Assembly (NCBI RefSeq): GCF_000092405.1 | Contig: NC_014220.1 | Coordinates: 806,001-870,000 of the forward strand | Length of the DNA: 64,000 nucleotides | DNA from: Syntrophothermus lipocalidus DSM 12680 | GTDB lineage: Bacteria > Bacillota > Syntrophomonadia > Syntrophomonadales > Syntrophothermaceae | Direction of reading: 5' to 3' | Shown here: one piece after another, positions 1 through 8,831 of the stretch | Layout of the letters: every line of letters starts with the position of its first letter | Position numbering within the stretch: the stretch's first letter is position 1 | The notes under the pieces: generated by a model | Database searches by the model: none | Seen by the model: the letters and a program-made list of their open reading frames with translations, nothing else | Told to the model about the DNA's origin: nothing | Translations under genes and position numbers: made by a program

Positions 1-1183
1 CGAAACCGCTGAGTTATACGGGTTTCGGGAGATCAGGACTCCGGTTTTTGAGCATACGGAGCTCTTCCAGCGGGGAGTTGGCGAAACCACAGACATAGTG
101 CAAAAAGAGATGTACACTTTTGCCGATAAAGCGCGCAGGAGCTTGACTCTCCGGCCGGAGGGCACGGCTTCTTGTGCTCGGGCATTTATTCAGCATCAGA
201 TATATAACCAGCCCCAACCTGTCAAGTGGTATTACCTAGGGCCAATGTTCCGTTATGACCGGCCGCAAGCTGGGCGCTACAGACAGTTTCACCAATTCGG
301 GGCTGAGGTTTTTGGTAGCAACAATCCGTTTGTAGATGCCGAGCTTATAGTCATGATGGTGGATATGGTTTTTAAGGCTGGCCTGCCGCAATACGATCTG
401 CGTCTCAATTCGGTTGGGTGTGAAACCTGTCGTCCTTCATATCGTCAGGCTTTGGTCAGTTTTTTGCAACCTATTAAAAAAGAGTTGTGTCAAGATTGCC
501 GTAAGCGGATTGAGCTTAACCCTCTGCGGGTGTTAGACTGCAAGAACCAGGGTTGCCGCGAGGCAGTTACCGGTCTTCCCAGGGTTGCTGACTACTGGTG
601 TAATGATTGTCGCCAGCACTTTACAGCCGTAACTCAGAGTTTAGACCGATACGAGGTATCGTACACTGTTGACGACCGGTTGGTGAGGGGATTGGATTAT
701 TACACCAACACCGCTTTCGAGCTGCTGGTGCCGGGAATAGGTGCTCAGAACGCGATTGGCGGAGGAGGCAGGTATAACCACCTGGTGAGGGAGGTTGGAG
801 GGCCGGACGTTCCCGGTATAGGTTTTGCCATTGGTCTGGAACGGTTGTTATCGGGCGTAGAGGAAGCCGGCGCATTACCTGTGTTTTCACCGGACATAGA
901 GGTTTATATAGCCGTGACCGGGCGTGAGTACGAAGCTTCAGCTGACCAAGCTTTGAGAGAACTGCGAAGAGCCGGGCTTAAGGCTGATCGGGACTATATG
1001 GGGCGGAGTTTAAAGGCCCAGATGAGGCAAGCTGACCGTCTGCAGGTCCCGGTCGTGGTGCTTATCGGAGAGGACGAAGCCACCAGAGGGACGTATACCA
1101 TACGCCGCATGCAAACAAAAGAGCAGTATGAAATAGGGCAAGCAGACTTGATCGACGAAGTCAGGAAAATACTCGTTAAATAG
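1..1183 (+). CDS. hisS: Histidine-tRNA ligase (5' end cut off by the window)
   Basis: Charges tRNA-His with histidine in the cytoplasm. The frame is open from base 2 to the stop at 1181-1183, giving 393 visible residues against about 420 for the family, so roughly 30 N-terminal residues lie outside the window; GTG 98 is an internal codon, not the start. Visible class II synthetase signatures are motif 2 ([16 protein letters not shown]), the histidine-binding loop RGLDYYT and motif 3 [14 protein letters not shown]-terminal anticodon-binding domain follows. A four-Cys zinc-like segment lies in the insertion domain around bases 420-610. aspS follows 16 bases downstream in the usual Firmicute hisS-aspS pair. 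Confidence 0.97.
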   Translation, partial: ETAELYGFREIRTPVFEHTELFQRGVGETTDIVQKEMYTFADKARRSLTLRPEGTASCARAFIQHQIYNQPQPVKWYYLGPMFRYDRPQAGRYRQFHQFGAEVFGSNNPFVDAELIVMMVDMVFKAGLPQYDLRLNSVGCETCRPSYRQALVSFLQPIKKELCQDCRKRIELNPLRVLDCKNQGCREAVTGLPRVADYWCNDCRQHFTAVTQSLDRYEVSYTVDDRLVRGLDYYTNTAFELLVPGIGAQNAIGGGGRYNHLVREVGGPDVPGIGFAIGLERLLSGVEEAGALPVFSPDIEVYIAVTGREYEASADQALRELRRAGLKADRDYMGRSLKAQMRQADRLQVPVVVLIGEDEATRGTYTIRRMQTKEQYEIGQADLIDEVRKILVK

Positions 1184-1199
1184 CAGGGAGGAAACAAAG

Positions 1200-2978
1200 G
1201 TGTTGAAAAGAACCCACAGTGCCAGGGAAATCGCGCCGCTTCTGGTGGGGCAAAGGGTGGTTCTGAACGGATGGATCGACACGCGACGGGATCACGGGGG
1301 CTTGATTTTCGTTGATTTGCGGGACCGTTCCGGGATAGTACAGTTGGTTTTTAGCCCCGACGTGGACGAGAAAGCGTTTCGCTTGGCAGAAGAGATGCGT
1401 TCCGAACACGTGATTGGCGCCGAGGGTGTTGTGAGGATGAGGCCCGAAGGCACGGAGAACCTTAATCTCGAAACGGGGACGGTCGAGGTCTATGTCGATA
1501 AGGCCGAGATATTTAGCCGGGCTAAGACACCGCCGTTTTACATCGAAGACGGCATCGAAGTGGATGAACACCTGCGGCTGCGATACCGGTATTTAGACCT
1601 GCGCCGGCCTGAAATGAAAAACAACTTGGTGTTTCGGCACCGGGTTATAAAGGCCATGCGGGATTTCCTCGACAAGAGAGGCTTCCTAGAAATTGAGACT
1701 CCGATTCTTACTAAAAGCACGCCCGAGGGGGCTAGAGATTATTTGGTGCCGAGCCGGGTACATCCTGGGGAATTCTTTGCTTTGCCGCAATCTCCGCAGT
1801 TGTTCAAGCAGATATTGATGGTAGCAGGTATGGAAAAATACTTTCAGGTAGCCAGGTGTTTTCGAGACGAGGACTTGCGGGCTGACCGCCAGCCTGAATT
1901 TACCCAGCTGGACATCGAAACATCCTTCGTGGAAGAAGAGGACATTTTTGAACTGGTAGAATCGATGCTCTCAGAAGTAATCGAGGAGGTCATGGGAAGG
2001 CGCGTCGATACTCCTTTTCTACGCTTGACTTACCAGGAAGCTATGACCAGGTACGGTACCGACAAACCGGATTTGCGTTTCGGCCTGGAAATAACTGACG
2101 TAACTGAGATTGTTCGGGGCGTAGATTTCAAGGTCTTTAGTACTGCCATTGCCTCAGGTGGGGTAGTCAGGGCTTTAAACGCCAAGACTTGCGGTTCCTT
2201 TTCTCGTAAGGAAATAGATGACCTTACTGCGCTTGCTCTTAAGCTGGGGGCTAAAGGGCTGGCCTGGATAAACGTCACGACGGATGGACTCAAGTCCCCG
2301 ATAACCAAGTTTATAAGCGAAGAAATCATGGAAAAGATGTTGGCGGCTTTAAAGGCAGAACCGGGGGACCTGATTTTGTTCGGGGCTGACCAGGAAGAGG
2401 TCGTTTGCCGGGTGCTGGGAAATTTACGTCTAGAACTGGGCAAAAAACTCAAGCTTGCTCGAGAAGAAGATCTTAGTTTTGTCTGGATTACCGACTTTCC
2501 GCTGCTTGAGTACGACGATGAAGAAAAGAGGTATGTGGCCGTCCACCATCCTTTTACTGCTCCTCGGATTGAGGATATTCCCCGGTTGGAACAGGAGCCC
2601 TTGCGGGTTAGGTCACGTGCCTATGACCTGGTCTTGAACGGGACCGAGGTGGGCGGCGGCAGTATCCGCATTCACCAAAGGGAGTTACAGGAGAGAATGT
2701 TTTCCCTGCTAGGAATGAGCCAGGATGAAGCAAAACAGAAGTTCGGCTTTCTGCTAGAAGCCTTTGAATACGGCACTCCTCCTCACGGAGGAATCGCTTT
2801 CGGTGTAGACCGCCTGCTTATGTTGCTGTCAGGCCGAGAAAGCATCCGAGACGTGATAGCGTTCCCCAAAACTCAGAGCGCGGTTTGTCCCATGACCGGG
2901 GCACCTTCCGAGGTTTCGGAGCGGCAGTTGAAAGAGCTGGGGATCAGGGTGAGGAGCAAACAAAAGACAGCAGAGTAA
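1200..2978 (+). CDS. aspS: Aspartate-tRNA ligase
   Basis: Cytoplasmic class II synthetase charging tRNA-Asp (possibly also tRNA-Asn; this cannot be decided here). It has 592 residues, the normal bacterial length including the GAD insertion domain. In order: an OB-fold anticodon domain with [20 protein letters not shown] near the N terminus, motif 2 ([20 protein letters not shown]), the GAD domain in the middle, and motif 3 ([13 protein letters not shown]) near the C terminus. The start is GTG 1200 behind AGGGAGGAAA at 1184-1193. It is co-oriented with hisS 16 bases upstream and probably in the same transcript. A 6S RNA gene follows. Confidence 0.98.
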   Translation: MLKRTHSAREIAPLLVGQRVVLNGWIDTRRDHGGLIFVDLRDRSGIVQLVFSPDVDEKAFRLAEEMRSEHVIGAEGVVRMRPEGTENLNLETGTVEVYVDKAEIFSRAKTPPFYIEDGIEVDEHLRLRYRYLDLRRPEMKNNLVFRHRVIKAMRDFLDKRGFLEIETPILTKSTPEGARDYLVPSRVHPGEFFALPQSPQLFKQILMVAGMEKYFQVARCFRDEDLRADRQPEFTQLDIETSFVEEEDIFELVESMLSEVIEEVMGRRVDTPFLRLTYQEAMTRYGTDKPDLRFGLEITDVTEIVRGVDFKVFSTAIASGGVVRALNAKTCGSFSRKEIDDLTALALKLGAKGLAWINVTTDGLKSPITKFISEEIMEKMLAALKAEPGDLILFGADQEEVVCRVLGNLRLELGKKLKLAREEDLSFVWITDFPLLEYDDEEKRYVAVHHPFTAPRIEDIPRLEQEPLRVRSRAYDLVLNGTEVGGGSIRIHQRELQERMFSLLGMSQDEAKQKFGFLLEAFEYGTPPHGGIAFGVDRLLMLLSGRESIRDVIAFPKTQSAVCPMTGAPSEVSERQLKELGIRVRSKQKTAE

Positions 2979-3000
2979 AAGCTTAGCGACAGTAGATTTC

Positions 3001-3029
3001 TTGAAAAGCACCGCTGGCTGTGATATGAT
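3001..3029 (+). promoter_or_regulatory. Sigma-A-type promoter of the 6S RNA
   Basis: TTGAAA at 3001-3006, a 17-base spacer and TATGAT at 3024-3029. The predicted transcription start is about 3036, which fits the 5' end of the folded RNA downstream. It lies just past the aspS stop. Confidence 0.75.
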
Positions 3030-3035
3030 GTACAT

Positions 3036-3257
3036 GAAAACAGAACAGTAACGTTGAAAAACTTTTAGACCCTGCTGTGTTCGTGATAAACCGGTTAATT
3101 TTGGCCCAACACCAAAATATAGGGAGCCTGGACTCTGGGTGTGGCTTGCAGGCCCTCGATGGGAGGGAAGCATAAAGCATCCAGGAGGGCACCCACCTGC
3201 GTGGGACGCAGGTTCAAAATAACCGGTTACACACGACTCGGTGGGGCTTTTTGTTTT
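3036..3257 (+). ncRNA. ssrS: 6S RNA (RNA polymerase regulator)
   Basis: A 220-base transcript with its own promoter and no ORF. The two ends form a long terminal stem: the 5' arm around 3070-3102 and the 3' arm around 3215-3246 pair through the core TCGTGATAAACCGGTTA against TAACCGGTTACACACGA. A large interrupted rod lies between them, as in 6S RNAs, and the 3' arm ends in a T-rich tract at 3247-3257. In Bacillus subtilis one of the two 6S RNAs sits in exactly this place, between aspS and the tcdA homologue yrvM. 6S RNA binds housekeeping holoenzyme as an open-promoter mimic. The family call rests on shape and synteny; I could not run a covariance model. Confidence 0.8.
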
Positions 3258-3278
3258 GCTGGAGGTAGAAAAAAGAGT

Positions 3279-3998
3279 ATGGAAGACAGTCTGGCGCGAA
3301 CCAGGATGCTGATAGGAGAGGATGGAATAAGAACACTTGCAGGGGCAAGTGTGGCCGTAATTGGACTCGGGGGAGTCGGTTCCTTTGCCGCTGAAGCTTT
3401 AGCCCGTTGCGGGATCGGGAATCTAACTTTGATTGACAAAGATACGGTGGTTGCTTCCAATCTCAACCGACAGTTGGTGGCTTTGCACTCGACCCTTGGA
3501 CGGTTAAAAGTGGAGGTTATGAAGGAGCGTATTCACGATCTGAACCCGACAATCTACGTCCAGGTTTTTCCGGTACGGTATACGGAAGAAACTAGCCATG
3601 CCATAAACCTGGAACAGTATGACTACGTGGTGGATGCCATCGATTCGGTTCAGGATAAAATATTGTTGCTAAAGACTTGTTATCAAAAGAGGATCCGGAT
3701 TATATCGTGTATGGGGACCGGTTGGAGGCTTGACCCGACTTTGCTAAGGGTAGCGGATATCAAAGAAACCAGCTTATGCCCGTTGGCGAGGAGGGTCCGT
3801 CGCGGGCTCCGGGCGGTAGGAATAGAATCTGGCATCAAAGTGGTGTATTCGCTAGAGAAGCCTTGTTTAGACCAGGTAGTTACAAGAGAAGTGGGCAGTA
3901 TGGTACTGGTTCCGTCGGTTGCCGGGTTAATGATGGCGGCCGAGGTCGTTAAGGATATCTTGCAGACCGAAGGTGGTATCTGTGCAGGTGACATATAA
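3279..3998 (+). CDS. tcdA: TcdA/CsdL-type E1-like enzyme (tRNA threonylcarbamoyladenosine dehydratase)
   Basis: An E1/ThiF-family ATP-dependent enzyme expected to cyclise t6A37 of ANN-decoding tRNAs to ct6A. It has 239 residues from ATG 3279, which follows GGAGGT at 3261-3266; a longer frame from 3141 would run through the 6S RNA and is rejected. It carries the Rossmann loop GLGGVGSFAAEAL, the DxDxVxxSNLNRQ-type metal/adenylate motif (IDKDTVVASNLNRQ) and YDYVVDAID. At the family's usual T-x-x-DPLAR site it has TSLCPLAR, with Cys167 where Asp is normal. It overlaps the next gene, a ThiS/MoaD-like carrier, by 17 bases. It could instead be the activating enzyme of that carrier. Confidence 0.85.
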   Translation: MEDSLARTRMLIGEDGIRTLAGASVAVIGLGGVGSFAAEALARCGIGNLTLIDKDTVVASNLNRQLVALHSTLGRLKVEVMKERIHDLNPTIYVQVFPVRYTEETSHAINLEQYDYVVDAIDSVQDKILLLKTCYQKRIRIISCMGTGWRLDPTLLRVADIKETSLCPLARRVRRGLRAVGIESGIKVVYSLEKPCLDQVVTREVGSMVLVPSVAGLMMAAEVVKDILQTEGGICAGDI

Positions 3999-4209
3999 GG
4001 TGATAGGCGAGTTGAAGAAAAAGGTGGTGCCAGATAGCGGGGATATAAACCTGCCGGCGGGGGCAACGGTCGGTCAGCTGGTTGCCGGCCTGGGATTGCC
4101 GGATGACTTGCACTTGGTAGCAGTGGTAGACGGCCGCAGGTATAAACAGTCTGATGTTTTGCAGGATGGACAAGAGGTTGTACTGGTGCTCCCTTCAGTG
4201 GGCGGGTAA
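3982..4209 (+). CDS. ThiS/MoaD-family ubiquitin-like sulfur carrier
   Basis: A small beta-grasp protein of 75 residues ending in the diagnostic Gly-Gly tail (VLPSVGG). Carriers of this type are adenylated at that tail by an E1 enzyme and then carry sulfur as a thiocarboxylate for thiazole, molybdopterin, tRNA or cysteine synthesis. The start is uncertain: GTG 3982 (with AAGGTGG upstream) gives the natural beginning [13 protein letters not shown], while GTG 3973 adds three residues. It overlaps the TcdA-like gene by 17 bases, which suggests translational coupling. No thi or moa genes are in the window, so its pathway is unknown. Confidence 0.75.
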   Translation: MQVTYKVIGELKKKVVPDSGDINLPAGATVGQLVAGLGLPDDLHLVAVVDGRRYKQSDVLQDGQEVVLVLPSVGG

Positions 4210-4268
4210 GAAGAAAACTAGATGGAAAATCCTTTGGTAAAACAGGTTATTGCGAGGAGGGTTGTTTA

Positions 4269-5567
4269 ATGTACTGGAATCAAGAAATGGAATGCATGCC
4301 TCGAAACCAACTTGAGGAATTGAAGCTGAGGCGTCTCAAGGAGACTGTCTTCAGAGTCTATGCCTTCGTACCTAGCTATCGAGAAAAGATGGATGCAGCA
4401 GGTATTAAGCCGTACGACATCCAGAAACTAGATGACTTGAAATACCTCCCTTTTACTACTAAGCAAGACTTGCGGGACAATTATCCATTTGGGTTGTTTG
4501 CGGTGCCGATGTCGGAAGTGGTTCGTATTCACTCGTCGTCGGGTACAACTGGAAAACCTACGGTAGTGGGGTACACCCGTAAAGACCTTTATACTTGGTC
4601 GGAGCTTATGGCCCGGGCTTTGACATGTGCCGGAGCGACCCGTCATTCTATAATTCAAAATGCCTACGGATACGGTCTTTTCACGGGAGGATTGGGGATC
4701 CATTATGGGGCGGAATTGATCGGGGCTTCGGTTATTCCCAGTTCGGGCGGCAACACTAAGCGCCAGATAATGCTGATGCAAGATTTCGGGACCACTGTTC
4801 TAACTTGTACTCCTTCTTACGCTTTATATATGTACGATGTCATGACCGAAATGGGCGTGTCGCCCAAGAATCTCAAGTTGAAAGCCGGGATTTTCGGAGC
4901 CGAGCCTTGGAGCGAAAACATGAGAAAGGACATCGAAAATAAGCTGGAGATTGATGCCTACGATATATACGGTTTGAGTGAGGTTATTGGTCCCGGAGTA
5001 GGTATTGAATGCTCGTGCAAAAATGGACTGCACATCTTTGAAGATCACTTCATACCGGAGATTATAGATCCTGGAACTGGAGAGGTTCTTTCACCCGGGA
5101 ACGAAGGAGAACTGGTGTTAACCACTATCACCAAGGAAGCTTTTCCCATTATCAGGTACCGGACGCGAGACCTGACAGCTCTGACCTATGATCCCTGTCC
5201 GTGCGGCAGGACTCATGTGAGGATGAAGAAGGTTTTGGGGCGCTCAGATGATATGATAATTGTAAGGGGAGTCAATGTGTTCCCATCCATGGTCGAAAGT
5301 GTTCTTTTGAGTATAGCAGGGGTCGAGCCGCATTACCTCCTGGTAGTGGATCGGGTGGGAACTTTAGACGAGTTAGAGGTATGGGTAGAAGTTTCCGAGC
5401 GGTTTTTCTCTGACCAAGTAAGAAAACTGGAGGAATTAGGCCGAACGATACAAAAGGAATTAGAAAGCGCGCTTGGTATTTTGGTCAAGGTGCGTCTGGT
5501 CGAGCCCAAGTCTCTGGAGAGGTTTGAAGGCAAGGCTAAGCGGGTACTTGACAAGCGGAACCTGTAG
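4269..5567 (+). CDS. paaK: Phenylacetate-CoA ligase family protein (AMP-forming)
   Basis: Acyl-adenylating enzyme that makes aryl-acetyl-CoA (phenylacetate or a related acid) from acid, ATP and CoA. It has 432 residues, the family norm. It shows the P-loop SSSGTTGKP at residues 89-97, the adenylate motif [15 protein letters not shown], and a C-terminal mobile domain with YRTRDLTAL followed by CPCGRTH and the [19 protein letters not shown] hinge. Start ATG 4269 follows GAGGAGGG. An ACT-domain protein follows after 15 bases; this ligase/ACT pairing recurs in anaerobes that oxidise aromatic amino acids through 2-oxoacid:ferredoxin oxidoreductases. No such oxidoreductase is in the window, so the exact substrate is open. 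Confidence 0.9.
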   Translation: MYWNQEMECMPRNQLEELKLRRLKETVFRVYAFVPSYREKMDAAGIKPYDIQKLDDLKYLPFTTKQDLRDNYPFGLFAVPMSEVVRIHSSSGTTGKPTVVGYTRKDLYTWSELMARALTCAGATRHSIIQNAYGYGLFTGGLGIHYGAELIGASVIPSSGGNTKRQIMLMQDFGTTVLTCTPSYALYMYDVMTEMGVSPKNLKLKAGIFGAEPWSENMRKDIENKLEIDAYDIYGLSEVIGPGVGIECSCKNGLHIFEDHFIPEIIDPGTGEVLSPGNEGELVLTTITKEAFPIIRYRTRDLTALTYDPCPCGRTHVRMKKVLGRSDDMIIVRGVNVFPSMVESVLLSIAGVEPHYLLVVDRVGTLDELEVWVEVSERFFSDQVRKLEELGRTIQKELESALGILVKVRLVEPKSLERFEGKAKRVLDKRNL

Positions 5568-5582
5568 GAGGGGGGATCGGTT

Positions 5583-6011
5583 ATGGTCAAACAGATTTCG
5601 GTTTTCTTGGAGAACAAAGCAGGGAGATTGGCCAGCGTGACCCGGGTACTGGGTGACGCGGGTATCAACATACGGGCTTTGTCGATAGCCGACACTTCGG
5701 ATTTTGGGGTATTGAGACTCATAGTCAACGATCCGGATAAGGCTTATCGTATACTGAAAGAGGCGGGATTCACCGTGAGCCAAACCGATGTGGTGGCCGT
5801 AAGCGTACCGGATCGGCCTGGAGGATTGGCTGAGATACTAGAGGTCATGGCCGAGGCCGACATCAACATCGAGTACCTGTACGCGTTTATCGGTACCACT
5901 GCCCGCAATGCCCTGGTTATCTTTAAAGTTGAAGATGTCGAAAAAACCACATCGTTTTTTAAGGACAAAGGTATTAAGTTCTTGGGGGCAAGCGAGATAT
6001 ATTCTTTATAG
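5583..6011 (+). CDS. Tandem ACT-domain protein
   Basis: A 142-residue protein made of two ACT domains (about residues 1-68 and 70-142), each starting with a ligand-binding-type turn: FLENKAGRLASVTRVLGDAG and VPDRPGGLAEILEVMAEADI. ACT pairs bind amino acids or similar small ligands and regulate partner enzymes. No catalytic domain is attached. Start ATG 5583 follows GGAGGGGGGATCGG. It lies 15 bases after the phenylacetate-CoA ligase gene, so it is probably co-transcribed and may sense an aromatic amino acid; that ligand is an inference. Confidence 0.88.
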   Translation: MVKQISVFLENKAGRLASVTRVLGDAGINIRALSIADTSDFGVLRLIVNDPDKAYRILKEAGFTVSQTDVVAVSVPDRPGGLAEILEVMAEADINIEYLYAFIGTTARNALVIFKVEDVEKTTSFFKDKGIKFLGASEIYSL

Positions 6012-6117
6012 ATGATGAGATACACTTATCAAGCAACAGTCGAACTCTTGCGTTCTGGCGGGGGTACGCTAGGTGTCTTTGTGTGGGTCCACAGTTATGA
6101 GAAAGGGGGAATCGGTT

Positions 6118-6573
6118 TTGGCGGGAACGGGTGAAGTACGCCGGTTGGAAGAGCTTAGAGTGGCAAGCATAAGGCAGGATATGCCTATACATGAACTGTC
6201 GGAGGTCATTAACCGGTTGGTTCGCTTTGTGAAAGAAAAGGGCATAGGGGCCGGAAAACCCATGGCTATCTATTACGATAAAGAATTCAATCCTGAAAGA
6301 GCCGATATTGAAGTCTGTGTTCCTGTAACCAACCCTTTTCCCAACGAAGGAGATATTCGTTGCCGAATCTTGCCAGCAGGCAAATATCTGGTTATAACTC
6401 ATGAAGGTGCCTACGATACGATAAAGGCGGGATACGAGAGGCTATTGCACTATGCACAGGAAGAGGGCTACCGGATCATAGGTCCTCCCCGGGAAGTCTA
6501 TATTGTTGGCCCAGGCTCGCAAGAGACGCCTTCCGCTTGGAAAACAGAGATATATTTTCCCGTACTGGGCTGA
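6118..6573 (+). CDS. GyrI-like / effector-binding domain protein
   Basis: A stand-alone small-molecule-binding domain of the SHS2 GyrI-like (AraC effector-binding) type, about 151 residues. It shows the typical pattern VASIRQDMPIHEL, a middle stretch on FNPERADIEVCVPV, and the late signature LPAGKYLVITHEGAYDTI followed by YRIIGPPREVYIVGP. The chosen start is TTG 6118, eight bases after AAAGGGGG at 6102-6109; ATG 6097 and GTG 6073 are in frame and would give up to 166 residues. No DNA-binding domain is attached. Such proteins may be sensors or hydrolases of electrophilic ligands; the ligand here is unknown. Confidence 0.75.
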   Translation: MAGTGEVRRLEELRVASIRQDMPIHELSEVINRLVRFVKEKGIGAGKPMAIYYDKEFNPERADIEVCVPVTNPFPNEGDIRCRILPAGKYLVITHEGAYDTIKAGYERLLHYAQEEGYRIIGPPREVYIVGPGSQETPSAWKTEIYFPVLG

Positions 6574-6759
6574 CTCTTGCATTATTGAGTTCCAGACCAA
6601 CCAGACAACAGAGGCATTGCTGAGATGAGACAGGATTTCGCTCGTGGGGGCAACAGATGCCTATCATACCATACTGGCGTGTCATCCACCGAAGAACGAG
6701 AAGGTTTGTTTCTATTAGTAATGCAGTTTCGCTCTTAAGGCCATCTGTGGCCCGTTTGT

Positions 6760-7842
6760 ATGGCAGTTCGGTTTTATTGTGACGGAGAGATAACCGTGTA
6801 TGAGTATGTAGGAAACATTCACTTGCATACTGAGTATTCCGACGGATCCGGTTCCGTTGACAGGGTGGTTGAGGCTGCGGCGCGAGCGGGACTCGATTTC
6901 ATCGTTATCACCGACCATAACACCCTTCGGGCCAAGGAAGAGGAAGGGTATCATAAGGGTGTCTTGGTACTGGTCGGTATGGAGCTTAATTACAGGTGCA
7001 ACCATTACTTAGTTCTGAATGTTTCTGAACCCGTGCCGTCCAATGATAAGGATCCTCAGGCGATTATTGATGAGGTACGGAATAAAGGGGGAATCGGGTT
7101 TATCGCTCACCCTGTAGAAAAGGGGTCGCCTTTTTACGAAAAAGGGCTTACTTATCCCTGGACTCAGTGGGACGCAAATGGCTTTACGGGGATCGAGATA
7201 TGGAACCGTTTGAGTCAGTGGCGGGATGGGTTGCAAAGCGTCGGGAAAGCCGCGTATTTGACAGTGGTGAACCCCCACGCAGCTTTGGTTGGTCCTTATC
7301 AGGAAGTGCTTTCCCGCTGGGACGAACTGTTACGGCAAGGCATGGTGGTGGCCATCGGCGGGTCCGACTGTCACGGGGTTAACCTGAAGTTGGGACCGGT
7401 CAAACTGGGCATTGACGATTATTATTTGGCCTTTCGCAGCGTCAACACCCATATTCTCAGTCACCGGCCATTGGTGGGAAAATTGGAAACGGATGCGATG
7501 GTAGTTTACGACTGCTTAGTGAAAGGGAGTTGTTTTATAGCTTACGATTTTTTTCTGCCATCGCGCGGTTTTTTATTTTGGGCTCAAGACCGGCACCAGA
7601 CGGCTTTGATGGGACAGTCGATTGCTTGCAAGCCAGAATTAAGTCTTTATGCCCGGACGGCTTTCCCGGCTAGAGTCGATGTTATTAGGGATGGGGCTGT
7701 TTGCTGGCGGAGTTACGGACGCTACCACTCTTTTAAGGTAGACATGTCCGGTGTCTACCGTGTGGAAGTTTGGCATGAACTGCGGGGACGTTTCCGCCCT
7801 TGGATATACTCTAATCCTATTTTTGTTGTCCCTCAGGATTAG
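6760..7842 (+). CDS. PHP-domain metal-dependent phosphoesterase
   Basis: A predicted metal-dependent phosphoesterase of 360 residues. The PHP domain fills about residues 15-240, with the metal ligands in motif I HLHTEYSDGSG, motif II VITDHN, motif III FIAHPVEKG and motif IV GGSDCHG all present, so it should be catalytically intact. The last 120 residues form a beta-rich extension. There is no signal peptide. ATG 6760 lacks a ribosome site; GTG 6796, eight bases after CGGAGA, is an equally good start and would remove 12 residues. The substrate is unknown and neither neighbour gives a clue. Confidence 0.8.
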   Translation: MAVRFYCDGEITVYEYVGNIHLHTEYSDGSGSVDRVVEAAARAGLDFIVITDHNTLRAKEEEGYHKGVLVLVGMELNYRCNHYLVLNVSEPVPSNDKDPQAIIDEVRNKGGIGFIAHPVEKGSPFYEKGLTYPWTQWDANGFTGIEIWNRLSQWRDGLQSVGKAAYLTVVNPHAALVGPYQEVLSRWDELLRQGMVVAIGGSDCHGVNLKLGPVKLGIDDYYLAFRSVNTHILSHRPLVGKLETDAMVVYDCLVKGSCFIAYDFFLPSRGFLFWAQDRHQTALMGQSIACKPELSLYARTAFPARVDVIRDGAVCWRSYGRYHSFKVDMSGVYRVEVWHELRGRFRPWIYSNPIFVVPQD

Positions 7843-7934
7843 CGAAGAACTGACTGATTTTTCTGTGACACGGCTTTATAATTTGAGACCTTGGCCCGAT
7901 CGGTGATCGGGAACAGTATCAGCACTAGTTTAGA

Positions 7935-7972
7935 CCCGAAGCGTGCTCCAAGCGGATGGAGCATGCTTCGGG
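7935..7972. terminator. Long hairpin between convergent genes
   Basis: CCCGAAGCGTGCTCCA at 7935-7950 pairs with TGGAGCATGCTTCGGG at 7957-7972 (16 base pairs, one G-T) around a 6-base loop. It sits between the converging PHP gene and the minus-strand aldolase gene and probably terminates in both directions, although neither side has a long T tract. A smaller perfect hairpin (CCCGATC / GATCGGG) lies just before it at 7895-7911. Confidence 0.6.
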
Positions 7973-7982
7973 AAAGGTTTTC

Positions 7983-8786
7983 TTAAGAGTTGATGGAATC
8001 GGACAAGAGCTGGGCCGCTTCTTTTACCGTGAAGTCTGCGTGAATCAAATGCCAGGCTGCATCGAGCAACTGAGCAGGGTGCGGGCTTTGCCATATGTTT
8101 CGGCCCATTACGATGCCGCGAGCTCCTCCTTGCAGGGCACCGTATATCATTTCCAAGGTGTCGATATCGGTGTCGCATTTCGGACCACCGGCGATCAACA
8201 CCGGAACCGGGCAGCCAGAGACTACCTTTTCAAAGTCCTTTTCCGTGTAATAGGTTTTAACCATGTCGGCTCCGTGCTCAGCGGCAACCCTGGCTCCCAG
8301 GGCTATAAACTGAGCATCATGTTTCTTTTCTCCCACTTCTTTGCCCAGGCCGATGACTCCCAAAAGGGGCATGTTCCAGCGGTGGCATTCCTCTGCTGTT
8401 CTTGCTAAACCTAAAAGGGTTTCGTGCTCGTATTGAGAACCGATGAAAGCAGAGACCGCCACGGCATCTGCGGCCAGCGCCAAACCTTCGTTTACCGATG
8501 AAACCACTCCTTCACGGGTGATGTCTGGACCTGCGATGGTTGCACCGCCGGAGATGCGAAGTATAACGCCGGGGTTACCGGTAGGATCGAAAGCGTAACG
8601 GAAAACGCCTCCGGTCAGCAACCAGGCATCGACCTTACCGGTAGCATCGAGTTCTCTGATGGTTTTCCCAACATCAACAATCCCGGCAATCGGTCCCAAG
8701 GCGTACCCGTGATCAATGGCTATTACCAGGCTGCGCCCAGTACCGGGGTTGAGGATGCGCCTCATCCTATAGTCTAATCCGTTCAT
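7983..8786 (-). CDS. DhnA/LsrF-type class I aldolase
   Basis: A Schiff-base (beta/alpha)8 aldolase of 267 residues. The start ATG 8786 follows AAAGGAGGAAC; a longer frame to 8825 is rejected. Family marks are AIDHGYALGP with Asp25-His26, the presumed Schiff-base Lys177 in GADMVKTYYTE, then GCPVPVLIAGGPK and MGRNIWQ. The VKTYYTEKDFEKVVSGCPVP segment is very like LsrF (autoinducer-2 phosphate thiolase), and also like archaeal 2-amino-3,7-dideoxyheptulosonate synthase and class I fructose-bisphosphate aldolase. It is the last gene of a minus-strand operon with a GHMP protein, TrpF and a zinc dehydrogenase. No lsr genes or archaeal-type aromatic genes are near, so the substrate is open. Confidence 0.82.
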   Translation of the reverse strand: MNGLDYRMRRILNPGTGRSLVIAIDHGYALGPIAGIVDVGKTIRELDATGKVDAWLLTGGVFRYAFDPTGNPGVILRISGGATIAGPDITREGVVSSVNEGLALAADAVAVSAFIGSQYEHETLLGLARTAEECHRWNMPLLGVIGLGKEVGEKKHDAQFIALGARVAAEHGADMVKTYYTEKDFEKVVSGCPVPVLIAGGPKCDTDIDTLEMIYGALQGGARGIVMGRNIWQSPHPAQLLDAAWHLIHADFTVKEAAQLLSDSINS

Positions 8787-8831
8787 GATTGTTCCTCCTT
8801 TAATTTTCACCAACGAGTTCGACATGAAGCT

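Noticed and set aside
3141-3278. N-terminal extension of tcdA
   Set aside because: It would translate the 3' half of the 6S RNA and its terminator; ATG 3279 has a good ribosome site and gives the family length.
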